From NCBI RefSeq assembly GCF_003264365.1, contig NZ_PYAK01000003.1, positions 62,001 through 126,000 on the forward strand: a DNA stretch of 64,000 nt, read 5' to 3'. Positions 8,446-17,021 of the stretch are shown piece by piece. The first letter of the stretch is position 1. Each line of letters begins with the position of its first letter. Origin of the DNA: Micromonospora noduli. GTDB taxonomy: Bacteria; Actinomycetota; Actinomycetes; Mycobacteriales; Micromonosporaceae. The notes under the pieces were generated by a model. That model saw nothing but the letters and a program-made list of their open reading frames with translations, was not told where the DNA came from and did no database searches. The translations under genes and the position numbers were made by a program.

Positions 8446-9813
8446 CTAACCGCCGACCGCCGCCACGTTGCGCAGGAGCAGCGCCTCGGCGAGGCAGACC
8501 CGGGCGAACTCCCCCAGGTGCAGACTCTCGTTCGGGCCGTGCGCGCGGGCGTGCGGGTCCTCCACGCCCGTCACCAGGATCGCCGCCTTCGGAAACATCT
8601 CCTGGAAGGTGGCGATGAACGGAATCGAGCCGCCGACGCCGATGTCCACCGGGGCGGTGCCGTCCCAGGCGGTCCGGAAGGCCGAACGGGCGGCATCGAA
8701 CATCGGCCCGGACGCGTCGATCACGCACGGGTCGCCGTCGTGTTCGAAGGTGACCGTCACCTGCGCACCCCACGGCGCGTGCTGCTCCAGGTGCGCGCGC
8801 AGCGCCGCGTACGCCCGCTTGGGGTCGTCGCCCGGGGCGAGGCGGACGTTGAGCTTCGCCTTCGCGGCCGGGACCAGGGCGTTCGGCGCCTCGCCGGTGG
8901 ACGGCGCGTCGACACCGAGGATGGCCAGCGCCGGCTTGGTCCAGAGCCGGTCGGTGATCCGGCCGGTGCCGATGAACTGCACGCCGTCCGCGAGCCCCGC
9001 CTCGGCTCGGACCCGGTCCTCCGGGTAGTCGACGGTGGCGCCCTCCCGGCCGACGAGGCCGTCCACTGCCACGTCACCGGCGTCGTCGTGCAGCGTCGCC
9101 AACAGCCGGACCAGCGCGGTGAGCGCGTCCGGCACGGCGCCGCCGAACATGCCGCTGTGCACCGCGTGGTCCAGCGTGCGCACCTCGACGAAGCAATTGA
9201 CGATGCCCCGCAGCGAGGTGGTCAACGCCGGTACGCCGATGTCCCAGTTGCCGGAGTCGGCGATCACGATGACGTCCGAGGTGATCTCGTCGCGGTGCTC
9301 GGCCAGGAGTTGCTCCAGCGAGTCGGAGCCGTACTCCTCCTCGCCCTCGATGAAGAGGACCACGCCGACCGGCAACGCGTCACCGTACGCGCGCAGCGCC
9401 GCCACGTGCGCCATGATGCCGGCCTTGTCGTCGGCCGCACCCCGGGCGTAGAGCCGGCCGTCCCGTTCCACCGGCTCGAACGGGTCGGACTCCCACAGCG
9501 ACCGGTCGCCGACCGGCTGGACGTCGTGGTGGGCGTAGAGCAGCACGGTGGGCGCGCCGGGCGGGGCGGCCCGACGGCCGATCACCGCCGGCTGGCCGCC
9601 GGCTCGTACGATGTCGACGTCCAGGCCACAGCCACGCAGCAGCTCGGCGACCGCCTCGGCGGAGCGTTCCACGTGCGAGTGGTCGAAGCCCTCGAAGGCG
9701 ATGCCGGGGATGCGGACGAGGCGCTCCAGGTCGGCCCGGACGCCGGGCATCTCCCGCTCGACGGCGGCCCGCACCTCGGACTCGGACATGATCGGTGAGG
9801 TCATGACCGGCAT
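8446..9813 (-). CDS. M20 family metallopeptidase (dipeptidase)
   Basis: The 455-residue cytosolic zinc peptidase belongs to the M20/M25/M40 group. Metal-binding motifs are visible: YAHHDVQP near residues 93-100, GAADDKAG near 125-132 and EGEEEYGS near 156-163, with a dimerisation domain in the middle and a late HARAHGPNE segment. Relatives cleave dipeptides or remove N-acyl groups; the exact substrate is not shown here. Three in-frame ATGs compete at 9813, 9804 and 9789, none with a clear ribosome-binding site, so the N-terminus is uncertain by up to eight residues. The next gene upstream on this strand ends only 13 bp away, so the two may be cotranscribed. Confidence 0.9.
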   Translation of the reverse strand: MPVMTSPIMSESEVRAAVEREMPGVRADLERLVRIPGIAFEGFDHSHVERSAEAVAELLRGCGLDVDIVRAGGQPAVIGRRAAPPGAPTVLLYAHHDVQPVGDRSLWESDPFEPVERDGRLYARGAADDKAGIMAHVAALRAYGDALPVGVVLFIEGEEEYGSDSLEQLLAEHRDEITSDVIVIADSGNWDIGVPALTTSLRGIVNCFVEVRTLDHAVHSGMFGGAVPDALTALVRLLATLHDDAGDVAVDGLVGREGATVDYPEDRVRAEAGLADGVQFIGTGRITDRLWTKPALAILGVDAPSTGEAPNALVPAAKAKLNVRLAPGDDPKRAYAALRAHLEQHAPWGAQVTVTFEHDGDPCVIDASGPMFDAARSAFRTAWDGTAPVDIGVGGSIPFIATFQEMFPKAAILVTGVEDPHARAHGPNESLHLGEFARVCLAEALLLRNVAAVGG

Positions 9814-9825
9814 CGTATGCCGGCC

Positions 9826-10971
9826 TTACCGGGGCGTGCCGGCGGAGCCCGTACCGTCACCGCTGTCCGCGGGGCCGGCGCCGGCCCGCGCGCCCGGGGC
9901 GGCCCGCCCGGCGCGGTGTGCGCGGCCCGCCGCCTCGGTGGCGGCGTCCATCCAGGAACGGGCCCGACCGGCGGTGCCGCCCACCCACTCGCCGACGTCG
10001 CTCGCGCCGTCGCCGAGCCGGCGCAGCAACCCGACCAGCGGGTCTGTGGAACGGCTGAACTCCTCCCGGTACGACGCGGCCGCCGCCTTGATCTCCTCCG
10101 ACACGCTTGTCGAGCTGTCGTCCTCGCGGCGGGGATAGTCCCCGGCCAGCACCTGCCCGTACGCCCCGGAGTCGATCCACTGGCGCAGCGACGCCGCCCG
10201 CGCCACCGGCACCGGGTGGGTGCTCCACGCGGTCATCCGGATCTTGTGCAGGCTGTCGCGCAGGTCGCCGCCACCGGAGTACTCGGCGGCCTGCTCCAGG
10301 AAGGCGGTGGTGTCGACCTGGGACAGGTCACCACCGCCAGCGAGCTTCATCAGCAGCCGCAGCGCGGCGGCCGGGTCCTGCCCGGCGAGCAGGCCGGCCC
10401 GGTCGGCGGAGAGTTCCGCCTTACGCCACCACTCCAGCATCGCCGCGATGATGGCGCGCAGCGCGATCGCGCCGACCGGCAACCAGCTCAGGTTGGCCGC
10501 CCACCGGGTGAGAATCATGAGCATGGTCTTGTAGACCGCGTGCCCGCTGCCCACGTGCCCCAACTCGTGGCCGAGCAGGCAGCGCAGCTCGTCCTCGTCG
10601 AGTTGCTGCACGCAGGCGGAGTTCAGCACGATGAACGGCCGCTCCAGCCCGACCGCCTCGGCGCCCAACCAGGGCGACTGGGTCACGTACAGCTCGGGCA
10701 GTTCGGCCACGTCGAGCGCCGCCGCGGCCTCGGTGTAGCGCTGCCACACCGCCGGGTACTGCCTGTGGTCGACCCGGATGCCGGAGGCCAGCACGGACAG
10801 CCGGAAACCCCGCTCGTTCCACATCCCGAAGAACGCCCGCACCACGTCGTCGAAACCGCGCAGCTCCCGCAGCGCGACCAGGGCACCTCGGTCGGCCGGA
10901 TGCTCCCAGGCCCGCGAGCTGATGCCGCTGAGGGTGATCCGACGCCGCGCTGGCGCGTCCGCTGCCGTCAT
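9826..10971 (-). CDS. M48 family zinc metalloprotease, membrane-associated
   Basis: The 381-residue protein has the M48 gluzincin motif LLGHELGHVGSGH (HExxH at about 135-139) and a third zinc ligand in AELSADRAG near residue 186. Two hydrophobic stretches between about residues 147 and 178 could be membrane helices. The C-terminal tail is rich in Ala, Gly and Pro. Relatives such as HtpX degrade damaged membrane proteins, but the N-terminus here is not HtpX-like. I use the ATG at 10971 because ACGGGGAG stands a few bases upstream. It lies just upstream of the M20 peptidase and may be cotranscribed with it. Confidence 0.88.
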   Translation of the reverse strand: MTAADAPARRRITLSGISSRAWEHPADRGALVALRELRGFDDVVRAFFGMWNERGFRLSVLASGIRVDHRQYPAVWQRYTEAAAALDVAELPELYVTQSPWLGAEAVGLERPFIVLNSACVQQLDEDELRCLLGHELGHVGSGHAVYKTMLMILTRWAANLSWLPVGAIALRAIIAAMLEWWRKAELSADRAGLLAGQDPAAALRLLMKLAGGGDLSQVDTTAFLEQAAEYSGGGDLRDSLHKIRMTAWSTHPVPVARAASLRQWIDSGAYGQVLAGDYPRREDDSSTSVSEEIKAAAASYREEFSRSTDPLVGLLRRLGDGASDVGEWVGGTAGRARSWMDAATEAAGRAHRAGRAAPGARAGAGPADSGDGTGSAGTPR

Positions 10972-11039
10972 GGTGGCTCCCCGTTCGCCGTAGCTCTCCC
11001 GCATCGTGCCGCAGTCGGTGGCCCACGTCCATGCCCCGC

Positions 11040-11753
11040 TCAGCGAAGCCGCACGTAGTACCGGTCCGCGTCGTACGGCAGTGTCGGCGCGCCGTCCACC
11101 AACAGGTCGGCGTGGGTCGCGGTCTCGTCGACGGCGAAGTGCGCCCGCTCCCCGTCATGCCAGCGGCGCAGCTCGGGCAGGATCTCCGGCCCGTCCCGGG
11201 CGACAGCGCGAGCCAGCCGCAGCGACGTGGGCGCGGTGACGAACACGGCCAGCGTCAGCTCCGGCCGGACGACCGCCCGGGCGGCACTGACCCCCTCGAC
11301 CACCAGCACCGGAGCCACCGGCACCGGAACCGGCCGGGGCAGAAAACACTGCCGGACCCAGCTGTACCGCCGGTAGGCGCCCGGCTCCCCGTTACGCAGC
11401 GGGGCGAGCACCCCCTCGTCGAGCCGGGGCCAGAAGGTGACCTGGTCGTCCCACCCGTCGAGCAGGTCGTCGGTGTGCACCACCGGCGGTCGGCCGCCGA
11501 GCGGCCCCGCCAGGGCATCCGCGAGCCGCGCGGCGAACCGGCTCTTGCCCGCGCCGCTCGGCCCGTCGACAGCGACCAACCGGGTCCGCCCCAACCGCGC
11601 CGGGCCCGCGAGCACCCGACGAGCCAATTCGGCGTACGCCTCGACAACCGCAACGGTCGGTCCGCCAGTTCCGGGGTTCAGCGCAGCCTCCCGTGGTGCA
11701 TGACCGAAGTATGCCGCCACCGCTGCTGGGCAGGGTGATCGACTCGGGTTCAT
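11040..11753 (-). CDS. Uridine-kinase-like P-loop NTPase
   Basis: The protein has about 237 residues with a Walker A motif VDGPSGAGKS near 62-71, HTDDLLDGW as the likely acid/base segment, and VVVEGVSA as a Walker B-like strand. This arrangement is that of small-molecule kinases of the uridine kinase/phosphoribulokinase type. The phosphate acceptor is unknown. The start at 11753 (MNPSRSP) has only a weak upstream signal, and the first 30 residues look poorly conserved, so the true N-terminus may lie further in. Confidence 0.75.
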   Translation of the reverse strand: MNPSRSPCPAAVAAYFGHAPREAALNPGTGGPTVAVVEAYAELARRVLAGPARLGRTRLVAVDGPSGAGKSRFAARLADALAGPLGGRPPVVHTDDLLDGWDDQVTFWPRLDEGVLAPLRNGEPGAYRRYSWVRQCFLPRPVPVPVAPVLVVEGVSAARAVVRPELTLAVFVTAPTSLRLARAVARDGPEILPELRRWHDGERAHFAVDETATHADLLVDGAPTLPYDADRYYVRLR

Positions 11754-11912
11754 CGACGTCGCGGTATCCCTGTTGGCCCGTGTCGATCGTGCCGGTTGCG
11801 GGGTCGGCGTGGGCCACTCTGACACGTCCGGCTGACCGCCCTGGCCGGTCACCGTCACGTCCGGGGGAATTGGTGCGGCGACGGGTGACGGGCGGCCCGT
11901 TCGCCGCCCGGG

Positions 11913-12356
11913 GTGCCAGCGAATCGGCATGATCGGGTGGTGCTCCGAGACGTGATGAGCCCCGGTATAGACGCCCTACTCGAACAGGCCCGCGCCGGGC
12001 TGCACCGACTGACTCCGCAGCAGACCGTCGAGGCGGTCCGCGGCGGCGCGTTGCTGGTCGACACCCGTACCGAACTACAACGCCGCGAGCAGGGCGACCT
12101 GCCGGGCGCTGTCGTCATCGACCGGACCGTACTGGAGTGGCGTCTCGATCCGGCCAGCGCCTGGCGGATCCCGGAGGCCACCGGGTACGACCGGGAGATC
12201 ATCCTGGTGTGCCGACAGGGTTACAGCTCCAGCCTGGCAGCGGCCAGCCTGCAGACCCTCGGCCTGCGCCGGGCCACCGACATGATCGGCGGCGTGGACG
12301 CCTGGCTCGCCGCCGGCCTGCCCACCACCGACCGTCCCGCCGACATCCGCCCCTGA
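11913..12356 (+). CDS. Rhodanese-like domain protein
   Basis: The single-domain sulfurtransferase has at most 147 residues. LVDTRTELQRREQGDLPGAVVIDR is the conserved CH2A-like region, and VCRQGYSS carries the active-site cysteine at about residue 100 in the six-residue loop. Such proteins move sulfane sulfur or detoxify cyanide; the physiological partner is not evident. Candidate starts are GTG 11913, GTG 11940 and ATG 11955, the last giving MSPGIDALLEQARAG. Sequence conservation probably begins near the ATG, so the first 14 residues are doubtful. Confidence 0.85.
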   Translation: MPANRHDRVVLRDVMSPGIDALLEQARAGLHRLTPQQTVEAVRGGALLVDTRTELQRREQGDLPGAVVIDRTVLEWRLDPASAWRIPEATGYDREIILVCRQGYSSSLAAASLQTLGLRRATDMIGGVDAWLAAGLPTTDRPADIRP

Positions 12357-12403
12357 TATCCCCAGCCTTGCCATGCGCGGTCCCGCCTGCACCCGCCCCA
12401 GGG

Positions 12404-12467
12404 GACGGGGCGCCGGTCAGGACGGGGCGCCGGTCAGGACGGGGCGCCGGTCAGGACGGGGCGCCGG
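12404..12467. repeat. 17-bp tandem repeat spanning the end of cobQ
   Basis: The unit gacggggcgccggtcag is present at 12404-12420, 12421-12437 and 12438-12454, with a partial fourth copy to 12467. The cobQ stop codon (12451-12453 on the plus strand) lies in the third copy, and the last residues of CobQ (GAPS) are encoded by the repeat. The copy number could vary between strains without harming the domain core. Confidence 0.85.
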
Positions 12468-13989
12468 GTGGGATGAAGGGCAGGTCGGCGGGTGGACCGG
12501 ATTCGATGAGACGCCAGAGGGCATCGGTGTCCAGGTGTTCCTCGACCAGGTCGCCGAGCAGGTCGAGTGAGCGCTCGCGGGCGGCGGCGAAGCTGGTGGC
12601 CGGCGCGACCCGGAACCCGCTGCGGCCGGCCAGGCGAGCCGCCTCGGTGAGGAACCACCGGCGGAACTCGTCGGACTCGAACGCCCCGTGCCAGTGCGTG
12701 CCGTGCACCACGCCGAGCACCGCACCCTCCCCGACACCGTCGTCGCTGGTCAGCAGCGGGGGCAGGCCCGGGTCGGCGTGTGAGACGTACCCGTGGTGGA
12801 TCTCGTAGCCCCGCACCGGCAGGCCACCGTGGCCGGTGCCCACCGACTGCCGGACGGTCTTGCGCGGGTCGAAGGTGATGTCGATGGGCAGCAGACCGAG
12901 ACCCGGGACGCTGCCCTGCCGGCTCTCCACCGGGTCGTGGATGGCGCGGCCGAGCATCTGGAAGCCGCCGCAGAGGCCGAGCAGGGGCTTGCCGGCCGCC
13001 ACATGGGTGGCCACCGCGTCGGCGAGACCGGTTTCGCGCAGCCACCCGAGGTCGGCGACGGTGGACTTGGAGCCGGGCAGGACGACCAGGTCGGCGGCGG
13101 CCAGTTCGGCCGGTTCGATGGTGAGGCGTACGCGGACGCCCGGCTCGGTGGCGAGCGCCTCCACGTCGGTGGCGTTGCTGATCCGGGGCAGGCGGACGAC
13201 GGCCACGTCCAGCCATTCGCTTCCGTGCGGGGCGGCGGGTCGGCCGAGCACCCGGCCGTAGGCGAGTGAGTCCTCCGCGTCGAGCCACAGGTCCAGTGCC
13301 CAGGGCAGCACCCCGTACGTGGGGCGGCCGGTGACCTGACGCAGCATGTCCAGGCCCGGCTGGAGCAGCCCGAGGTCGCCCCGGAACTTGTTGATCACGA
13401 ATCCGGCGATCAGCGCCTGGTCGGCCGGGTCGAGCAGGGCCACTGTGCCGAACATCGAGGCGAAGACACCGCCCCGGTCGATGTCGCCGACGACGATGGT
13501 GGGCAGGTTGGCGTGCCGGGCCAGCCCCATGTTGACGTAGTCACCGGCCCGCAGGTTGATCTCCGCGGGGCTGCCGGCGCCCTCGCAGATCACCACGTCG
13601 TACGTCTCGCGCAGCTCGGCCAGTGCGGCGTACGCGGTCTCGGCGAGCCGGGGACGTAGCTGCCGGAAGGTGCCCGCGGTGATCGTGTCGACCGCCTCGC
13701 CCAGCAGCACCACCTGACTGGCCAGGTCGCTGCCCGGCTTGAGCAGCACCGGGTTGAACCGCAGGTCGGGTGCGAGCCCGCACGCCGCTGCCTGCATGGC
13801 CTGGGCCCGCCCGATCTCGCCGCCGCGCCCGTCCGGCCCGACGACCACCGCCGAGTTGTTCGACATGTTCTGCGCCTTGTACGGCGCCACCTTCACACCC
13901 TGCCGGTGCAGCCAACGACAGATGCCGGCGGTGAGCACGCTCTTGCCGGCGTCGGACGTCGTGCCGGCCACCAGCAGCCCGCCGCTCAC
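12451..13989 (-). CDS. cobQ: Cobyric acid synthase CobQ
   Basis: The 512-residue enzyme uses ATP and glutamine to amidate side chains b, d, e and g of adenosylcobyrinate a,c-diamide. The N-terminal synthetase half has [23 protein letters not shown] and [11 protein letters not shown]. The C-terminal glutaminase has [20 protein letters not shown] with the nucleophile Cys at about 340, and GYEIHHGY. Unlike the neighbouring cobB, the nucleophile is present. The GTG start overlaps the cobD stop as GTGA. The C-terminal residues run into a 17-bp tandem repeat. Confidence 0.96.
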   Translation of the reverse strand: MSGGLLVAGTTSDAGKSVLTAGICRWLHRQGVKVAPYKAQNMSNNSAVVVGPDGRGGEIGRAQAMQAAACGLAPDLRFNPVLLKPGSDLASQVVLLGEAVDTITAGTFRQLRPRLAETAYAALAELRETYDVVICEGAGSPAEINLRAGDYVNMGLARHANLPTIVVGDIDRGGVFASMFGTVALLDPADQALIAGFVINKFRGDLGLLQPGLDMLRQVTGRPTYGVLPWALDLWLDAEDSLAYGRVLGRPAAPHGSEWLDVAVVRLPRISNATDVEALATEPGVRVRLTIEPAELAAADLVVLPGSKSTVADLGWLRETGLADAVATHVAAGKPLLGLCGGFQMLGRAIHDPVESRQGSVPGLGLLPIDITFDPRKTVRQSVGTGHGGLPVRGYEIHHGYVSHADPGLPPLLTSDDGVGEGAVLGVVHGTHWHGAFESDEFRRWFLTEAARLAGRSGFRVAPATSFAAARERSLDLLGDLVEEHLDTDALWRLIESGPPADLPFIPPGAPS

Positions 13990-15071
13990 CGCCCACTCCT
14001 CCGCCGCGCCCCGACGCGCCCAGCCACGCCAGCCAGCCCGCGCCCTCCGGCCGCCTCTGCGGGCCCTCGTCGACCCACCGCGCCGATCAGTGCACGCCTG
14101 CTCACCGCACCGACCAGCCGGCCGAGCGTCACCGGGTACGCGGCGGCCAACCCGACGGCGGCCAGCCCCACGGCGCCGGAGATCCGGGCGGCCCGCTTCA
14201 GGTGCCGCGCCTCCGGGCGGGGACCGTCGCCGAGGAACGGCCGCACCTCAGAGCGCCCGAAGTAGACGTTGCGACCACCGAGGCGGACCCCGAGCGCACC
14301 GGCCATCGCCGCCTCGCACTGACCGGCGTTGGGGCTCGGGTGGTCGTTGCGGTCCCGCCGCCACACCTGCCAGGCGCGCTGCCGGTCCCCGTGCGCGACC
14401 GGCGCGACGGCGATGGTGAGCAGCCCGGTCAGTCGGGACGGCACGAGGTTGAGTACGTCGTCGAGCCGAGCGGCCGGTGTGCCGAACCGCGCGTAACGCG
14501 TCGACCGGTGCCCGACCATCGCGTCGAGGGTGTTCGCCGCGCGGTAGCCCAACAGCCCGGGCAGACCGGCGACCGCGCCCCAGAGCAGCGGCGCGACCAC
14601 CGCGTCGGAGGTGTTCTCCGCGACCGACTCGACTGTGGCACGGGCCAGCTCCGACTCGCCCAGCGTCGACGGGTCCCGCCCGCAGAGGTGACCGAGGCGT
14701 CGCCGGGCGGCGGGCAGATCACCGTCACGCAGCGTACGACCCATGACGGTCGCCTCGTGCCGTAGCGTGCGACCGCCCAGCACTGTCCACGTGCCGGCCG
14801 CCACCAGCACCGCCCGGGTCACCGGCCGGTGCCGGGTAGCCGCCGCAGCGACCGCCCCGAGCAACACCGGCCCGCCCACGGCCAGCGCGGTGAATGCCGC
14901 ACCCGCCGTTCGGTCCGGACGGTAGAGGCGGCGCTCCAGCGCGCCAGCGGCCTGCCCGAAGCCGGCCACCGGGTGCCACCGGCGGGGGTCGCCGAGCACC
15001 CTGTCCAGCGCGTACCCGGCCAGCAGCCCCACCGCGTTCGCCATTGGCGCTGTCCGTCGCACCCGCACCAC
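13986..15071 (-). CDS. cobD: Adenosylcobinamide-phosphate synthase CobD/CbiB
   Basis: The 361-residue membrane protein attaches the aminopropanol phosphate arm to adenosylcobyric acid. Family hallmarks are [17 protein letters not shown] near the start, [18 protein letters not shown] in the middle and [19 protein letters not shown], with several hydrophobic segments between them. The tail after about residue 310 is rich in Arg, Gly and Ala and looks unconserved. It is the first gene of a cobD-cobQ unit with overlapping stop and start codons. GTG 15071 gives MVRVRRTAP; an internal ATG at 15044 is an alternative start. Confidence 0.93.
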   Translation of the reverse strand: MVRVRRTAPMANAVGLLAGYALDRVLGDPRRWHPVAGFGQAAGALERRLYRPDRTAGAAFTALAVGGPVLLGAVAAAATRHRPVTRAVLVAAGTWTVLGGRTLRHEATVMGRTLRDGDLPAARRRLGHLCGRDPSTLGESELARATVESVAENTSDAVVAPLLWGAVAGLPGLLGYRAANTLDAMVGHRSTRYARFGTPAARLDDVLNLVPSRLTGLLTIAVAPVAHGDRQRAWQVWRRDRNDHPSPNAGQCEAAMAGALGVRLGGRNVYFGRSEVRPFLGDGPRPEARHLKRAARISGAVGLAAVGLAAAYPVTLGRLVGAVSRRALIGAVGRRGPAEAAGGRGLAGVAGRVGARRRSGR

Positions 15072-15338
15072 CTCCGGCCGGCCAGCCTAGACGAGCACTC
15101 CGTGAACCAGCCCAACCCACGGTCCCGTACCGGCAACGAGAACCCGTGGAGCGAACAGGCAGGCCAACCTGCCGACGCCCGTCACGCGGGGTGACGACGC
15201 TTGTCGCGCCGCCACCCCGCCCCCGTCGTGCCGCACCGTGCCGTGCCGGGTGGTGCCCTTTTGCCGCAGCACCCGTGACCGAGACGGTGCCTTGGCCAGC
15301 TCGACCGCCGCCCAACCCACGACGGCCGAGCCGATCGG

Positions 15339-16127
15339 TCAGGCTGGCTGCGGGACCCGGCCCCGACCACGCCGCCCCCGACCGGGCTGCGCCGGCTCCG
15401 GCTGCCCCTCGTCGGGCACCGGCCCCAACTCGATGTCCAGGTCACCGTCGGCGTTGTCGTCGTCCGCCTCGGGCGGAGGGGCCAACTCGTCGTCGAGGTC
15501 CGGCGGAACGTCGGCCTGCCCGCCGCTCGCAAGCGCTCCGCCGTCACCGAAGACCCCGCCGCTCGGGGAGCTGTCGTCGCCCGCCGGGGCGTTGCCGAAC
15601 GGGCTGGTCCGCAGCTCCGCGTAGTCGGGCAGCTCGAAGTCGTCGTCCAGCGGACGGTCGTCGGGCAGCACAGGCGCCTGCCCGGCCGGCACCGGCTCGG
15701 TGGGCTCGCCGTGCACCCGACTCTCGGCCTCCGCGTCCTCCACGGTGCTGGTCGCCATGCTCGGCCGGTTGCGCAGGAAGCGGGCGCGCCCCCGGGACAG
15801 GTCGTGGCCGACGGCCACCGCCTCCAGCTCGTAGAGCGTGCGGTGGTTACCGCCGTCGTCGGTCCAGTCGCGGGTGTAGAGCCGCCCGCAGACCACCACC
15901 GGATCGCCGACCATGACGGAGGCCGCCACCCCCTCGGCGAGCTTGCGCCAGCAGTTGACGCGGACGCGGAGCGAATTGCCGTCAACCCACCGGCCGCTGT
16001 CCCGATCGAGTCGGCGGGCGGTCGAGGCGACCTTGAAGTTGGCCACCAGGGTGTTGCTCTGGGTCGTACGCCGCCACTCGGGCGTAGTCAGCACATTGCC
16101 GACGATTGTCACGTAAGTGTCGAACAT
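15339..16127 (-). CDS. ssb: Single-stranded DNA-binding protein without the canonical acidic tip
   Basis: The 262-residue protein has an N-terminal OB fold of about 115 residues, with MFDTYVTIVGNVLTTPEW, NFKVASTARR, VRVNCWRKLAEGV and GDPVVVCGRLYTRDW. A long acidic Pro/Gly-rich tail follows. Canonical bacterial SSBs end in a DDDIPF-type tip that recruits repair proteins. Here the acidic stretch near residues 225-245 is followed by RGRRGRGRVPQPA instead. It may be a second, specialised SSB (SsbB-like) and not the replication protein. GGAGGGACG directly before the ATG at 16127 fixes the start. There are no ribosomal protein genes next to it, unlike the usual rpsF-ssb-rpsR locus. Confidence 0.88.
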   Translation of the reverse strand: MFDTYVTIVGNVLTTPEWRRTTQSNTLVANFKVASTARRLDRDSGRWVDGNSLRVRVNCWRKLAEGVAASVMVGDPVVVCGRLYTRDWTDDGGNHRTLYELEAVAVGHDLSRGRARFLRNRPSMATSTVEDAEAESRVHGEPTEPVPAGQAPVLPDDRPLDDDFELPDYAELRTSPFGNAPAGDDSSPSGGVFGDGGALASGGQADVPPDLDDELAPPPEADDDNADGDLDIELGPVPDEGQPEPAQPGRGRRGRGRVPQPA

Positions 16128-16383
16128 CGTCCCTCCAGGGGGATCGGGGCTGCCAGCGCGAGTCGACTCGACACCGAGCATCGACACTGAGGACGCCCTT
16201 CGTGAGCGCCCACCCCCGACCTGTGGATGACGAACCCACCTGTGGACAACGCCCTGATCACGCCCGGATGTGGTACGCCCGACCCGCCCGACCCGCCGGC
16301 CACGGTTTCCGTGGCCACCGGAACTGGGTAAGGACTTGATCAACGCACCACCGACAGCTCCACGTCGACGAGAGGTCAGCGCC
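16128..16383. other. Divergent intergenic region between ssb and the HPF-like gene
   Basis: This region holds the ssb ribosome-binding site at its left end and GAGAGGTC before the short leader ORF at its right end. I see no convincing gene, repeat or hairpin within it. Confidence 0.5.
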
Positions 16384-16434
16384 ATGATGATCACTACCAT
16401 CGGCTCCGCGAACGCTTCCGAGGCGCAGCGGTGA
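16384..16434 (+). CDS. Possible 16-aa leader peptide overlapping the HPF-like gene
   Basis: An ATG at 16384, preceded by GAGAGGTC at a normal distance, opens a 16-codon frame (MMITTIGSANASEAQR). Its TGA overlaps the GTG start of the downstream gene as GTGA. The ribosome-binding site is better than anything before the GTG, so the main gene may depend on translational coupling to this peptide. No conservation data are available, so it stays tentative. Confidence 0.4.
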   Translation: MMITTIGSANASEAQR

Positions 16435-16850
16435 GCGCCGTGGCGAACCCGGCCACCGTGGCTGAGTGCCTGCGGGTGGGCGCCGGGTTCTCCCAGGGCG
16501 ACCGCAACTGGATCGCCGAGCAGTTCGCCACCCTCGACGCCCGGCTCGCCAGCTTCCACGCTGACGCCACCGAGCTGGAGGTGTCGGTGAAGGACCGGGA
16601 GGCGCGTGGTCAGAAGGTCACCCTGGAGTGCTGGATCGCCGGCCGGCAGAAGATCGTCACCACCTCCGCCGAGGAGGACCTGCACGCGGCCCTGAACGAC
16701 GTCCGTGACGACCTGCGCCGTCGGCTCAACGACGCCAAGACCCGCCAGGAGCCCCGTCACAACAAGCACCTGCGCGACCTCCCGCAGCCGCAGATGGAGG
16801 CTGACGAGTCCGAGAACCCGGCCCCGCGCGCCGACGCGGAAACGGTCTGA
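16431..16850 (+). CDS. Short HPF/RaiA-like ribosome-associated protein
   Basis: The 139-residue protein contains a single S30AE-like fold. ELEVSVKDREARGQKVTLECWI is followed by HAALNDVRDDLRRRLNDAKTRQEP, the helix that sits in the ribosomal decoding groove in hibernation factors. Full actinobacterial HPF proteins have about 230 residues with a C-terminal dimerisation domain, which is missing here, so it may bind ribosomes without forming 100S dimers. The tail is acidic and unstructured. A 16-codon upstream ORF overlaps the start. Confidence 0.75.
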   Translation: MSAVANPATVAECLRVGAGFSQGDRNWIAEQFATLDARLASFHADATELEVSVKDREARGQKVTLECWIAGRQKIVTTSAEEDLHAALNDVRDDLRRRLNDAKTRQEPRHNKHLRDLPQPQMEADESENPAPRADAETV

Positions 16851-16865
16851 CCCACGCCCCACCCT

Positions 16866-16937
16866 CGCGATCTTGCGCTTTCGGCTCCCGAACAGCGGCT
16901 GTTGCCCCTGATGTCGGGACAGAAACTGCAAGACCGC
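16866..16937 (+). terminator. Imperfect long hairpin after the HPF-like gene
   Basis: The segment beginning cgcgatcttgcgctttc pairs imperfectly with the segment ending gaaactgcaagaccgcg across about 35 bases. It resembles the other interspersed hairpins of this window and lies 15 bp after the stop, so it may end the transcript. Confidence 0.45.
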
Positions 16938-17008
16938 GGGGGTGAGTGGGGTGAGCGGACGTGAGTGGAGCGGGCGGGCGCGGGCTACCGCTCAGTAGGT
17001 TGGCGGCG

Positions 17009-17021
17009 TAGCGTCGCGTTC
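17009..17021 (+). promoter_or_regulatory. Leaderless promoter -10 box for alpha/beta hydrolase
   Basis: TAGCGT at 17009-17014 ends seven bases before the GTG at 17022. No ribosome-binding site is present. Confidence 0.5.

Noticed and set aside
12404..12467. Possible CRISPR-like repeats
   Set aside because: The 17-bp units are directly adjacent with no unique spacers, and no cas genes are present; the same holds for 39491-39566.
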